Assembly (NCBI GenBank): GCA_963707135.1
Contig: CAVPOY010000031.1
Coordinates: forward strand, 62,001 to 126,000
Length of the DNA stretch: 64,000 bases
Source: JBGSTR01 sp963707135
Lineage (GTDB): Bacteria; Pseudomonadota; Gammaproteobacteria; Chromatiales; Chromatiaceae
Direction: 5' to 3'
The notes under the pieces are model-generated. The model did not search any database. It was not told the origin of the DNA and saw nothing but the letters and a program-made list of their open reading frames with translations. A program made the translations under genes and the position numbers. Positions within the stretch are counted from its first letter, which is position 1, and every line of letters starts with the position of its first letter. Shown piece after piece: positions 1-10,048 of this stretch.

Positions 1-266
1 GCGACCGCCTCCAGGCCCTCGATGCCCTCGAGCACCTCGGGTCGCCCGGCCATGCCGTCCAGCAGCGACCGCAGCCGTTGAGCGGCCTCCGGGTCGGCCA
101 TGACGGCAAAGCGGGGCCGGTGACGACGGCACTGCTCGGCGAGCCGCTCCACGCTCTGGTGAGCCGCCAGCGCTACCAGCTCGAATCGGTCCGGGTGGCG
201 GGCGAGCACGTCGAGCGTGCTCTCGCCGATCGAGCCCGTGGAGCCGAGCACGGTGACGCCGATCAA
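1..266 (-). CDS. dxr: 1-deoxy-D-xylulose 5-phosphate reductoisomerase, N-terminal part
   Basis: Converts 1-deoxy-D-xylulose 5-phosphate to MEP in the non-mevalonate isoprenoid pathway, using NADPH. Only about the first 88 codons are in the window; the gene runs off the left edge. The N-terminus reads IGVTVLGSTGSIGESTLDVL, the Rossmann NADPH-binding motif specific to Dxr. The start is inferred as TTG at 266-264. It overlaps the cdsA stop (TGA at 265-263), so the two genes share a TTGA junction and are probably translationally coupled. Its place after cdsA matches the usual frr-uppS-cdsA-dxr order. Identity is secure; the start codon is less so. Confidence 0.9.
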   Translation of the reverse strand, partial: MIGVTVLGSTGSIGESTLDVLARHPDRFELVALAAHQSVERLAEQCRRHRPRFAVMADPEAAQRLRSLLDGMAGRPEVLEGIEGLEAV

Positions 267-1063
267 GGCCCGACCCCCAGCGCGGCGAGGCCCAGCGCGA
301 GCACGGGCGCGGCGGCGGTCATGCTGTCGATGCGGTCGAGCAGGCCGCCGTGCCCCGGCAGCAGTTGACCCGAGTCCTTGACCCCCCTGCGGCGCTTCAG
401 CAGGCTCTCGTAGAGGTCGCCGACGACCGAGGCCGCGGCCGCGACGGCGCAGACGAGCGCAACCACGAGGGTCCCCGCCACACCGAATGACAGGTACCAG
501 CCAAAGACCAGCCCGCAGACGAAGGCCCCGACGAGGGCCCCATAGACACCGGCCCGGGTCTTTCCGGGACTGAGCGCCGGCGCCAGCTTGGTCCTTCCCC
601 AGCGCCGGCCGACGAAATAGGCGGCGATGTCCGCGGTCCAGACCAGCAGCAGCAGGAACAGGACCGACGCCGGCCCGGCGTCCGGCGTCGAATGGAGGCG
701 AACCAGTGCCACCCAGGGTGGAACCAGGACCAGCAGGCCGATCGGCAAGAGCCGAGCGTCGGCGCCCTCGACCGGCTCGATGCGACTCACGCGCGACAGT
801 AGGAGCGCCTGTAGGATCCACCAGAGCCCGCCGATGCCGAGCAGCCAAACCTGCCAGTCCGGAAACCGCCAGAGCAGCAGCATCGCGAGCGCCAGCGCCG
901 AAAGATAGGCGGCCCGGCGGAGCCTGCCCGGCAGACCGGCGAGCACGGACCACTCCCAGGCTCCCAGGAGCACCACGGCGCCGACGAAGAGCGCGAATCC
1001 CGGGGTCGGAAGCCATAGGACCGCCCCGATGACGATCGGCGCCAGCAGCAGGGCCGTCAGCAC
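263..1063 (-). CDS. cdsA: Phosphatidate cytidylyltransferase
   Basis: Makes CDP-diacylglycerol from phosphatidic acid and CTP at the inner membrane, feeding phospholipid synthesis. The protein has several hydrophobic segments and the C-terminal CdsA signature region (S-P-G-K-T then G-D-L-x-E-S, and the H-G-G-L-L-D-R-I-D-S end). The start is uncertain. Homologues begin at about LRQRVLTAL. The nearest usable codon is GTG at 1063 (266 aa); a TTG at 1111 overlapping uppS (282 aa) or a CTG at 1075 are alternatives. The reading frame stays open upstream to an ATG at 1369, but that would lie deep inside uppS. It follows uppS and precedes dxr in one minus-strand operon. Confidence 0.9.
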   Translation of the reverse strand: MLTALLLAPIVIGAVLWLPTPGFALFVGAVVLLGAWEWSVLAGLPGRLRRAAYLSALALAMLLLWRFPDWQVWLLGIGGLWWILQALLLSRVSRIEPVEGADARLLPIGLLVLVPPWVALVRLHSTPDAGPASVLFLLLLVWTADIAAYFVGRRWGRTKLAPALSPGKTRAGVYGALVGAFVCGLVFGWYLSFGVAGTLVVALVCAVAAAASVVGDLYESLLKRRRGVKDSGQLLPGHGGLLDRIDSMTAAAPVLALGLAALGVGP

Positions 1064-1097
1064 CCGCTGTCTCAGCGAGCCCGGGGCCGGCGGGCCG

Positions 1098-1892
1098 CTA
1101 GTCCTGCTCAACGAGGCTGACCCCGGCGGCCGCGGCGACCTGCTCGGCGGTTCGGCCGAAACGCCGTTGCCGGCCGGCGAAGTCGTCGATGGCCCGCCCG
1201 TAGGCCTGGGCGTCGAACTCGGGCCAGAGCAGATCCGTGAAGTACAGCTCGGTGTAGGCGCACTGCCAGAGCAGGAAGTTGCTGAGCCGTTTCTCGCCGC
1301 CAGTGCGGATGAAAAGGTCCGGGTCCGGAAGATCGGCGAACGCAAGTCGGCTGGAGAGCTCCCGCTCATCGACCGCCGCCGGCTCGATCAGTCCCGCCTG
1401 GACATCGGCGGCCAGTCGGCGCGCCGCCTGCATGATGTCCCAGCGACCGCCGTAGTTGGCGGCGATCTGCAGATTCAGGGTCCCATTGTTGGCCGTGAGG
1501 TCCTCCGCCTCGGCGATCCGGCGCTGCAGCTTCTCCGGAAAAGGGGTCCGCTCGCCGATTATCCGCAAACGGACGCCGGCCTCGTCCAGACGTCGGACCT
1601 CACCCCGCAGGGCGCTGATGAACAGGTCCATCAGCAGGTTGACCTCGGAGCTCGGTCGCCGCCAGTTCTCGCTGCTGAAGGCGAACAGCGTCAGGGCGCC
1701 GACGCCGCGGCGCACACTCTCCTCGACCACGGCACGGACGCTCTTGACGCCTTCCCGGTGACCGCTGGCACGCGGGCGGTTACGCTGTCTCGCCCAGCGG
1801 CCGTTCCCGTCCATGATGATCGCAACGTGCGCGGGGACCCGGCGCGGGGGCGCCGAGGTGCCGTCGGCCGGCGCTGCTTTTTCAGTCGGCAT
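1098..1892 (-). CDS. uppS: Undecaprenyl diphosphate synthase (cis-prenyltransferase)
   Basis: Condenses isopentenyl diphosphate onto farnesyl diphosphate to give the C55 carrier lipid for peptidoglycan and O-antigen. The protein is 264 aa. It carries HVAIIMDGNGRWA near residues 22-34 with the catalytic Asp at about 28, then FAFSSENWRRP, and the C-terminal DLFIRTGGEKRLSNFLLWQ motif that binds IPP. Length is normal for the family plus a short N-terminal extension. It lies 25 bp after frr and just before cdsA, consistent with one envelope/translation operon. Confidence 0.96.
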   Translation of the reverse strand: MPTEKAAPADGTSAPPRRVPAHVAIIMDGNGRWARQRNRPRASGHREGVKSVRAVVEESVRRGVGALTLFAFSSENWRRPSSEVNLLMDLFISALRGEVRRLDEAGVRLRIIGERTPFPEKLQRRIAEAEDLTANNGTLNLQIAANYGGRWDIMQAARRLAADVQAGLIEPAAVDERELSSRLAFADLPDPDLFIRTGGEKRLSNFLLWQCAYTELYFTDLLWPEFDAQAYGRAIDDFAGRQRRFGRTAEQVAAAAGVSLVEQD

Positions 1893-1917
1893 GAGGGACT
1901 GCTGGTTTGCGCACGCC

Positions 1918-2475
1918 TCAGATGGCCATCAGGTCTTCTTCTTTCTCCGCGAGCACCGCGTCCACGTTCTTTATGTATTGATCGGTCAGCTTCTGGACGA
2001 TCTCCTGGCCGCGGCGCTCGTCGTCCTCGGAGATCATTTTCTCCTTGACCATCTCCTTGAGCTCGTTATTCGCGTCGCGGCGGATATTGCGCACCGCGAC
2101 CCGGGCCTGCTCGGCCTCATGACGTGCCACCTTGATCAGGTCGCGGCGCCGCTCTTCAGTCAGTGGCGGCATCGGGACCCGAATCACGGTTCCCGCCGAG
2201 CTCGGGTTCAGTCCCAGGTCGGACTGCATGATGGCCTTCTCGACGGCTTGAACGATGTTCCGCTCCCAGGGGGTGACCGCCAGCGTGCGGGCGTCCTCGG
2301 CGACGATGTTCGCGACCTGCCGGATGGGCACCTCGGAGCCGTAGTAGGTGACCATGATGTGGTCCAGCAGCGCCGGGTGGGCGCGCCCCGTGCGGATTTT
2401 CGCGAGCTCGTGGGTCAGCGCCTCGACGCTCTTGGACATACGCTCGGTCGCGTCTTTCTTGATGTCATCAATCAT
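1918..2475 (-). CDS. frr: Ribosome recycling factor
   Basis: Splits post-termination ribosomes together with EF-G. The ATG at 2475 gives MIDDIKKDATERMSKS and 185 aa, the same length as the E. coli protein. A GGGGAA ribosome-binding site sits about 6 nt upstream. An in-frame ATG at 2487 is less likely because it would precede that site. The conserved block SDLGLNPSSAGTVIRVP and the tail SEDDERRGQE are typical. The start overlaps the 3' end of pyrH, so the genes are coupled in the usual pyrH-frr order. Confidence 0.96.
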   Translation of the reverse strand: MIDDIKKDATERMSKSVEALTHELAKIRTGRAHPALLDHIMVTYYGSEVPIRQVANIVAEDARTLAVTPWERNIVQAVEKAIMQSDLGLNPSSAGTVIRVPMPPLTEERRRDLIKVARHEAEQARVAVRNIRRDANNELKEMVKEKMISEDDERRGQEIVQKLTDQYIKNVDAVLAEKEEDLMAI

Positions 2476-3199
2476 CTGATTCCCCATTCACGACCAGCGA
2501 ACCGATGTCCTCGCCCCGAATCAGCCGCATCAGGGCGCCCGGTTCGTTGACATTCATTACCCGCAAGGGCACCTGATGGTCGCGGCAAAGTACGATCGCC
2601 GTGGTGTCCATGACCTTTAGAGCCTCACGCAACGCCTGATCGTAGCTGATTCGGCGGTAGAACACCGCGTCGCCGTCCGTCATCGGATCCGCCGAGTAGA
2701 TGCCGTCGACCTTGGTCGCCTTGATCAGCAGGTCCGCGCCGATCTCGATCGCCCGCAGGCTCGCCGCCGAATCGGTGGTGAAGAAAGGGTTTCCGGTACC
2801 GCCGGCGAAGACGGCCACGCGCCCCTTCTCCAAGTGCCTGACCGCACGGCGGCGGATGTAGTCCTCGCAGACCTGGTTGATCCTGATCGCCGACATCACT
2901 CGCGTGGGCGAGCCGAGTCGTTCCAGGGCGTCCTGCATGGCCAGCGCGTTCATCACCGTGGCCAGCATCCCCATATGGTCCCCGGTGACCCGGTCCATGC
3001 CCTTCGCGGCCAGCCCCGCACCGCGGAAGATGTTGCCGCCGCCGATCACCAGCGCCACCTGGACCCCGGCCTCGACCAGGCCCTTTATGTCGGAGGCAAA
3101 GCGCTCCAGTACCTCGGGGTCGATGCCATGACTGCCGGCGCCCATGAGCGCCTCGCCACTGAGCTTGAGCAGGATGCGTCGATATACGGGGGCGGCCAT
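2468..3199 (-). CDS. pyrH: UMP kinase
   Basis: Phosphorylates UMP to UDP in pyrimidine nucleotide synthesis; bacterial PyrH is an amino-acid-kinase-fold hexamer controlled by GTP and UTP. The 243-aa protein shows the N-terminal RILLKLSGEALMG motif, the VIGGGNIFRG loop, AVFAGGTGNPFFTTDSAA, and KATKVDGIYSADP. These span the nucleotide-binding core and length is normal. It lies 59 bp downstream of tsf and overlaps frr. Confidence 0.97.
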   Translation of the reverse strand: MAAPVYRRILLKLSGEALMGAGSHGIDPEVLERFASDIKGLVEAGVQVALVIGGGNIFRGAGLAAKGMDRVTGDHMGMLATVMNALAMQDALERLGSPTRVMSAIRINQVCEDYIRRRAVRHLEKGRVAVFAGGTGNPFFTTDSAASLRAIEIGADLLIKATKVDGIYSADPMTDGDAVFYRRISYDQALREALKVMDTTAIVLCRDHQVPLRVMNVNEPGALMRLIRGEDIGSLVVNGESDD

Positions 3200-3258
3200 G
3201 GCCTGCGCTCCTCGTCACGGATTGACGTTGAAAGGCATTTAAACGGAAGGTGCGCCTG

Positions 3259-4146
<888 letters not shown>

Positions 4147-4279
4147 CTTTCTGGTACCTTGGGCCACGCGGGCCTCTCGATCTGGGTGTTGCGCGCAACG
4201 CGCGCCCGACCTCAGGGGTCCGGCGCGGCACGTGCGGATGTGGTCCCGCGCCGGCGCGAACGCCCCGGCGCGGGACAGG

Positions 4280-5041
4280 CTACTCGGAGACGGTCTCCTC
4301 GGCGGGCGCGGTGTTCGTCTCTACGAACTCGCTCTCGCGCCCGGAGACCATGGCCACGGCGGTGTTCCGCCCGTCGAGGACCGCATCCGCGACGCCCGCG
4401 ATGTAGAGCCGAACGGCCCGAATCGCGTCGTCGTTGCCCGGGATGACATAGTCGACCTTGCTGGGGTCGTTGTTGGTGTCGACCACGCCCACGACCGGAA
4501 TGCCGAGCGAGTTGGCCTCTGTCACGGCGATCTTTTCATGGCCGACGTCGACGACGAACATGGCGTCCGGGAGTCCCTCCATGTTCTTGATGCCGCCGAT
4601 GCTCTGCTCGAGCTTGTCGCGCTCGCGGGACAACCCGAGGGCTTCCTTCTTGTTGAAGCGCTCGATCGTTCCGCTCTCGAACATGGACTCCAGCTCCTTG
4701 AGCCGCTTGACCGACTGCCGGATGGTCCTGAAGTTCGTCAGCATGCCACCGAGCCAGCGGTGGTTCACATAGGGCATCCCGCAGCGGATCGCCTCCTCGC
4801 GAATGGCCTCGCGGGCCGCGCGCTTGGTGCCGACGAAAAGGATCTTGCCGCCGTTCGCCGCCAGCTTTCCGGTGAAATTCATCGCGTCCTGGAAGAGCGG
4901 AAGCGTCTTCTCCAGATTGATAATATGAATCTTGTTGCGGTGCCCGAAGATGAAGGCACCCATCTTGGGGTTCCAATACCGCGTCTGGTGACCGAAATGC
5001 ACCCCGGCCTCCAGCATCTGCCTCATCGATACGTCGCTCAA
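4280..5041 (-). CDS. rpsB: 30S ribosomal protein S2
   Basis: Structural protein of the small subunit. The coding region reads SDVSMRQMLEAGVHFGHQ, matching bacterial S2. No ATG precedes this stretch in register with homologues. The start is therefore taken as TTG at 5041-5039, preceded by a good GAGGAAACAGG ribosome-binding site, giving 253 aa. An ATG at 5026 would cut off five residues. The frame is open upstream to 5221, but that part does not resemble S2. First gene of the minus-strand translation cluster. Confidence 0.95.
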   Translation of the reverse strand: MSDVSMRQMLEAGVHFGHQTRYWNPKMGAFIFGHRNKIHIINLEKTLPLFQDAMNFTGKLAANGGKILFVGTKRAAREAIREEAIRCGMPYVNHRWLGGMLTNFRTIRQSVKRLKELESMFESGTIERFNKKEALGLSRERDKLEQSIGGIKNMEGLPDAMFVVDVGHEKIAVTEANSLGIPVVGVVDTNNDPSKVDYVIPGNDDAIRAVRLYIAGVADAVLDGRNTAVAMVSGRESEFVETNTAPAEETVSE

Positions 5042-5525
5042 AGTCCTGTTTCCTCTTGATTGGGTTGGGCCTCCACGCACCCCATGCCGCAACCCTGATC
5101 GGGCACCCGGCGACATGTGACGGCGCGTGTGTGGACGTGGCGGCGGCCGAATAACTCCGGCCGGCGCTAGGGAAACGCTGATCGAAAACGCTTCCCGCCT
5201 GGGCCATGGATGGCCCGTCATTTTCTTCGGCGGTAAGCCGTTGAAAATGGCGCCTCTAGAGAGTCGCGCATCGCGAAACGCGAGCTGATTGAATGCCAGG
5301 ATGGCATCCGATCCGCGCCCCCTTGCGTGTGCGTACCCGAAAAAAATAAAGCGAAAAACGGCTGTTCTTCGCTTGCCGGGAGGGCATCATCGTCCCCAGG
5401 GTACGGACACAGAGCGGCCGTTTGCGGCCGCGCGCCGGCTTTTATACCATAGCCGGTCTTGTGCCAGCAATTACCTCAAGTTTTTCCGTGAGATCCCGAC
5501 CGAAATGGACGCAACCGGCGGCCCT
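5042..5525. other. Divergent rpsB/map intergenic region
   Basis: About 480 bp separate rpsB (minus) from map (plus), long for this compact genome. It should hold promoters in both directions and the rpsB leader. There is an A-rich run near 5340-5355. On the plus strand a TATACC hexamer near 5446 could be a weak -10 for map, but no well-spaced -35 accompanies it. In enterobacteria S2 represses its own operon through the leader RNA. The length is compatible with that, but no specific structure could be recognised by eye. Confidence 0.4.
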
Positions 5526-6308
5526 ATGAAGGTGGAGATCAAGTCAGCGGAGGCTATCGGACACATGCGCTCCGTCGGGCGCCTGGCGGCCGATGTCCTG
5601 GACATGATCGGTCCCCATGTGCAACCGGGCATCACGACGGACGAGATCGACGACATCTGCCACGCCTACATCACCGAGGTGCAGGGCGCCATCCCGGCGC
5701 CCCTGAACTACCGCGGCTTCCCGAAGTCCGTCTGCACCTCGGTGAACCACCAGGTCTGCCACGGCATTCCCGGCAACAAGCGACTGAAACGCGGCGACAT
5801 CGTCAACGTTGATGTAACCGTGATCAAGGACGGCTACCACGGCGACACCAGCAAGATGTTTTTTGTCGGCGAGCCCTCGGTGCTCGCGCGCCGGCTGGTC
5901 ACCGTCACCCAGCAGGCGATGCGGCGCGGAATCGCGGCCGTGCGCCCCGGCGCCACGCTCGGCGACATCGGGCACGCGATTCAGCAGTTTGTCGAGGCCC
6001 AGGGGTTCTCGGTCGTGCGCGAGTATTGCGGGCACGGGATCGGGCGGGAGTTCCACGAGGATCCTCAGGTTCTGCACTACGGCAGCCCCGGCGAGGGCAT
6101 GGTCCTGCAAGCCGGCATGTGCTTCACAGTCGAACCGATGGTCAATGCCGGAAAGCGCTTCATCAAGCTGCTCCCGGACGGCTGGACCGTGGTGACCAAG
6201 GACCGCAGCCTGTCGGCCCAATGGGAGCACACGGTGCTGGTCACGCCCGACGGCCATGAGATCCTCACGCTGCGCGCGGACGAGCGCGAGACCGCAGCCG
6301 TTCTATGA
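5526..6308 (+). CDS. map: Type I methionine aminopeptidase
   Basis: Removes the initiator methionine from nascent proteins using a dinuclear metal centre. From ATG 5526 the protein is 260 aa (MKVEIKSAEAIGHMRS), aligning with the N-terminus of known enzymes. An ATG at 5505 would add seven residues. Metal ligands are visible: Asp in NVDVTVI, Asp in GDTSKMF, His in YCGHGIGR, Glu in TVEPMVNAG and Glu in WEHTVLV. The stop overlaps the glnD start by 4 nt (ATGA), so the pair is co-transcribed. Confidence 0.97.
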   Translation: MKVEIKSAEAIGHMRSVGRLAADVLDMIGPHVQPGITTDEIDDICHAYITEVQGAIPAPLNYRGFPKSVCTSVNHQVCHGIPGNKRLKRGDIVNVDVTVIKDGYHGDTSKMFFVGEPSVLARRLVTVTQQAMRRGIAAVRPGATLGDIGHAIQQFVEAQGFSVVREYCGHGIGREFHEDPQVLHYGSPGEGMVLQAGMCFTVEPMVNAGKRFIKLLPDGWTVVTKDRSLSAQWEHTVLVTPDGHEILTLRADERETAAVL

Positions 6309-8953
6309 GTGCGGGCACCCAACCGGTTGCGATCGCGTCAGCCGCAAGCGACGATCCGGGGCTGATCGAGCACCTCAAGCGTCGTCTGAACGACGACAAG
6401 GCCTCGCTGTTCGAGCAGTTCGACCAGGGGGTCACCGTCGACGCCTTGGTTGTGGCGCGCAGCCGGCTGATGGATGAGGTCCTTCGTGAGGTCTGGCGCC
6501 TCTATCTGGGCGACACCGCAGAGGCTGCGCTGGTGGCTGTAGGGGGCTACGGGCGCCAGGAGCTACACCCGGCCTCGGACGTAGACATCCTGTTCCTCGT
6601 CGCCCCGGGCGCGGAGACCGAGCTCGGCGAGCCCCTCGAGCGACTGGTTACCTTTCTCTGGGACATCGGGATCGAGCCCGGGTCCAGCGTGCGATCGGTC
6701 GAGGAATGTGTACGCGTGGCCTCCACCGACGTCACGGTCATCACAAACCTGATCGAGGCCCGTCTGGTCGCCGGCAACGCCGACCTGTTCCGACAGATGC
6801 GCGAGGCGACGGGACCGGACCGCATCTGGGACAGCCAGCGGTTTTTCGCCGCCAAGTCCGACGAGCAGCGTAAACGCTGGGCCAAGTACGGAGAGACGGC
6901 TTACAACCTCGAGCCCAACATCAAGGAGAACCCCGGGGGTCTGCGCGACATCCAGATGATCGGATGGGTCGCCAAGCGGCATTTCGCCGCGGAGACGCTA
7001 CACGACCTGGTGCACCACGGCTTCCTGACCGAGCCCGAGTGTCAGGAGCTTGTCGCGGGCCAGACGCGACTGTGGCGCATACGCTTCGCGCTGCACCGTC
7101 TGACCGGCCGCCGCGAGGACCGCCTGCTGTTCGATTACCAGCGCACGCTCGCCCAGCAGTTCGGCTTCGCCGACGGGGAGAGCAGCCTCGCCGTCGAGCA
7201 GTTCATGCAGCAGTACTACCGGACCGTCCAGCAGCTGAACCGGCTCAACGAGATGCTGCTGCAGCTGTTCCGGGAGGCGATCCTGCTGAACGACGACGTC
7301 GGCCCGCCGGTCCCGATCAACGCGCGGTTCCAGTCGCGCAGTGGCTTCCTGGAGGTGACCTCGCCGGCGGTCTTCCGGCGCTACCCGATCGCGCTGCTCG
7401 AGATCTTCCATGTTCTGCAGACCCACGAGGAGATCGAGGGTGTGCGTGCCAGCACCATCCGCCTGATCCGCGAGAATCGCCACCGGATCGACGAGGGCTT
7501 TCGGGCCGACCTCCGTGCGCGTAGCCTTTTCATGGAAATCCTGCGCGCCCCGACGGGTCTCACTCACGCACTGCGGCGTATGAACCGCTACGGCGTGCTT
7601 GCGGCGTACATCCCGGCATTCGCGAACATCGTCGGCCGCATGCAGTACGACCTCTTCCACGTCTACACCGTGGACGAGCACACGCTGATGCTGTTGCGCA
7701 ACCTGCGCCGGTTCACAGTCCGCAAGCACGACGACGAGTTCCCACTCTGCAGCGCCATCGCGCGGCGCATCCCCAAGATAGAGCTCCTTTATCTGGCCGG
7801 CTTGTTTCACGATATTGCCAAGGGACGCGGCGGTGACCATTCGCAACTCGGCGCCCGGGACGCTTGGGACTTCTGCCGGCTGCATTGTCTGAGCGAGTAC
7901 GACAGCCGCCTGGTCTGCTGGCTGGTGGAGAAACACCTGGTGATGTCCATGACCGCGCAGCGCAGAGACATCGGCGACCCCGAGGTGATCCAGGCGTTCG
8001 CGGGCGAGGTCGGCGACGCCACCCGGCTGGACTATCTTTATTTGCTCACGGTAGCCGATTCGCGGGCGACGAACCCGCAGCGCTGGAACAGCTGGAAGGA
8101 TGCGCTTCTGCGCGAGCTCTACCACGAATCCCGGCGCGCGCTGCTGCGGGGGCTCGACAACCCTCAGGCCCAGGACCAGCTTATCCAGCAGAAACAGATC
8201 GAGGCGAAGCGCCTGATCACCCGCTACGGGGGCGACCCCGGCGCCTGCACGGGTCTCTGGATCAAGTTCAATCTCGATTATTTTCTCAACAACTCGCCCG
8301 ACGAGATCGCCTGGCAGTCGCGACTGATCGCCGGCGCGGACGAGGACCAAATACCGCTGGTCGCAATCCGGCCAGTCACGGCCCGCGGCGGCACCGAGAT
8401 CTTCATCTACACCCGCGACCGCGACGATCTGTTTGGCCAAACCACGGCATTGCTGGACCAAATGGGGCTGAGCATCATGGACGCCCGGATCATGACCACC
8501 GACGATGGGTTTGCGGTCAACAGCTACCAGGTGCTCGATCAGGGCGGCACCCCGGTCGACGACCCCGATCGCATGGACGAGATACGCTCGACGCTGGCCG
8601 CGGAGCTTCGGCAGAAGCCCAACGGGCGCAGGCAAGTCGCGCGGAGAACGCCGAGACGACACCGCCATTTCCAGGTCGAGACCCGGGTCAGCCTCGCCGT
8701 CGACGAGCCAAACCACCGCACCGTGATGCGGCTAACGACCTTGGATCGGCCCGGGTTGCTCGCCGAGGTCGGGACCGTATTCCGGGACTGCCGGATCCGT
8801 TTGCAAAGCGCAAAGATTGCCACCGTGGGCGCCGAGGTCGAGGATGTATTCTTCATCACCGGGACGGACAATTCCCCGATCACTTGCGAGGACACGCTCG
8901 CCTGCCTGCGACGTGGCATTCACGACCGCCTCGAAGGAGATGCCAAACCCTGA
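6305..8953 (+). CDS. glnD: Bifunctional PII uridylyltransferase/uridylyl-removing enzyme
   Basis: Senses glutamine and adds or removes UMP on PII proteins, so setting glutamine synthetase activity and NtrBC signalling. The 882-aa protein has the nucleotidyltransferase motif GGYGRQELHPASDVD at residues 80-94 (Asp 92 and 94 bind metal). A central HD domain contains LAGLFHDIAKGRGGDHS near residue 500. Two C-terminal ACT domains begin near residues 700 and 805 and bind glutamine. Length and domain order are those of full GlnD. The start overlaps map. Confidence 0.97.
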   Translation: MSAGTQPVAIASAASDDPGLIEHLKRRLNDDKASLFEQFDQGVTVDALVVARSRLMDEVLREVWRLYLGDTAEAALVAVGGYGRQELHPASDVDILFLVAPGAETELGEPLERLVTFLWDIGIEPGSSVRSVEECVRVASTDVTVITNLIEARLVAGNADLFRQMREATGPDRIWDSQRFFAAKSDEQRKRWAKYGETAYNLEPNIKENPGGLRDIQMIGWVAKRHFAAETLHDLVHHGFLTEPECQELVAGQTRLWRIRFALHRLTGRREDRLLFDYQRTLAQQFGFADGESSLAVEQFMQQYYRTVQQLNRLNEMLLQLFREAILLNDDVGPPVPINARFQSRSGFLEVTSPAVFRRYPIALLEIFHVLQTHEEIEGVRASTIRLIRENRHRIDEGFRADLRARSLFMEILRAPTGLTHALRRMNRYGVLAAYIPAFANIVGRMQYDLFHVYTVDEHTLMLLRNLRRFTVRKHDDEFPLCSAIARRIPKIELLYLAGLFHDIAKGRGGDHSQLGARDAWDFCRLHCLSEYDSRLVCWLVEKHLVMSMTAQRRDIGDPEVIQAFAGEVGDATRLDYLYLLTVADSRATNPQRWNSWKDALLRELYHESRRALLRGLDNPQAQDQLIQQKQIEAKRLITRYGGDPGACTGLWIKFNLDYFLNNSPDEIAWQSRLIAGADEDQIPLVAIRPVTARGGTEIFIYTRDRDDLFGQTTALLDQMGLSIMDARIMTTDDGFAVNSYQVLDQGGTPVDDPDRMDEIRSTLAAELRQKPNGRRQVARRTPRRHRHFQVETRVSLAVDEPNHRTVMRLTTLDRPGLLAEVGTVFRDCRIRLQSAKIATVGAEVEDVFFITGTDNSPITCEDTLACLRRGIHDRLEGDAKP

Positions 8954-8954
8954 G

Positions 8955-9500
8955 ATGTCGGAACGCGCGTCGATCGCCGTTTGCCGTCGCCCGAGACCTG
9001 GCGCCCTCGGACGTGCCATTGCCCAGGCGCTGGTGTGGGCATTGGTCTGCGCCGGTGCGCCGATTCTGGCCGAGGACATCGAGGAATCGACGGCCCCATC
9101 TCAGGCACCGGATCCTATGGACGATCCCGCGCTGCCCTGGCTCGACGAGGTGCGAGCGCAGCGCAGGGCGGTGGAAGAGCGCCGTAAAGCCGCCCGAGAG
9201 GCCATCGATGCGCGCCGGCGCCTGAGCGACCCCTGGGGCGCGGCGCAGAAGGACGCCCGGGAGGACGACCTGCGCCGCCGGCGCCAGGCCCACCTGGAGC
9301 GCATGGAACAGGAACGCGAAATGATCCGCAGCCAGGCACCCGCCCAGCCCCCGGCGCCGTGGCCGGCGATCCCGGACCCACTGCCCTCTCCAAGCCCTGC
9401 GGCCGGCGACAACCCGCTCGGGCCAGCCTACCCCACCCCGCCGCCGGCACCGTTCGCGCCACCCGGCTGGGACAATTACTGGTATTACCGAGGATACTGA
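8955..9500 (+). CDS. Putative secreted Arg/Glu- and Pro-rich protein
   Basis: Family not recognised. Starting at ATG 8955 the protein has 181 residues: a signal-like segment (AIAQALVWALVCAGAPILAED), a charged, probably helical stretch rich in Arg/Glu/Ala (about residues 60-120), then a proline-rich tail ending WDNYWYYRGY. The start is uncertain: ATG 8940 is in frame but sits directly against the AAGGAG site, whereas 8955 is 15 nt from it. It follows glnD by 1 nt (or overlaps it). The cleavable signal suggests a periplasmic or cell-surface location. Confidence 0.6.
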   Translation: MSERASIAVCRRPRPGALGRAIAQALVWALVCAGAPILAEDIEESTAPSQAPDPMDDPALPWLDEVRAQRRAVEERRKAAREAIDARRRLSDPWGAAQKDAREDDLRRRRQAHLERMEQEREMIRSQAPAQPPAPWPAIPDPLPSPSPAAGDNPLGPAYPTPPPAPFAPPGWDNYWYYRGY

Positions 9501-9555
9501 GGTCCGGCCCGCCGGCCCTCGGCCCGTGAGATACGGAGTCCGATACCCGAGCGCT

Positions 9556-9936
9556 TCACATGGCCGGACTCTCGATGAGCTCAAGCGCGTTGCCGTCCGG
9601 GTCACGACAGAACAGCGCCCGGCGTCCCGAGGCGCTCAATGTGTAGCTCACGCCAGCCGCATCCAGCCGCTCCCGCAACGCCTCCAGCGATCCTACCGTC
9701 AGCGCCAGATGCCGGTCTCGCCCGCCGTGGGCGGGACGGCCATCCACCGGATCCGGGTTCGGCACCACCAACAGATGGATCTGGCGATCTCCGACCCGCA
9801 GCCACGCGCCCGAGAAGCCCAGATCCGGGCGCTCGCTCAGAACCTCGAGGCCGAGCACCCCGCCGTAGAAGCCCAGGGCGCGATCGGTATCCGAGGCGAT
9901 CAGGCTTACGTGGTGGAGGTCGGTTACCAGGGACAT
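9556..9936 (-). CDS. VOC-family (glyoxalase-like) protein
   Basis: A 126-aa single-domain vicinal-oxygen-chelate protein, starting MSLVTDLHHVSL. Features are the first beta-alpha-beta module (HHVSLIASDTDRALGFYGGV), a His in RDRHLALTV and a Glu in DGNALELIES, the usual metal-ligand positions of the fold. The substrate cannot be told; the family includes lactoylglutathione lyases, dioxygenases and fosfomycin-resistance enzymes. An upstream in-frame ATG at 9954 is possible. It is convergent with the preceding gene and divergent from dapC. Confidence 0.8.
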   Translation of the reverse strand: MSLVTDLHHVSLIASDTDRALGFYGGVLGLEVLSERPDLGFSGAWLRVGDRQIHLLVVPNPDPVDGRPAHGGRDRHLALTVGSLEALRERLDAAGVSYTLSASGRRALFCRDPDGNALELIESPAM

Positions 9937-10048
9937 CGGGCGCTCCAGCGGCATAGAGCCGTTTTGGGTGTTGGCCTATACTAACCGTCTTTCCGTGCAC
10001 CAGAGCTGCCCCGTCCGGGCGGCCCGACCGACAGGTTCCCGCCACTTG

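Noticed and set aside
1029..2048. Long plus-strand open frame opposite uppS.
   Set aside because: It is an antisense shadow of uppS/frr caused by high GC; no recognisable protein features.
5289..5525. N-terminal extension of map from an upstream ATG.
   Set aside because: The extension is not conserved and the alignment with known enzymes begins at the ATG at 5526.
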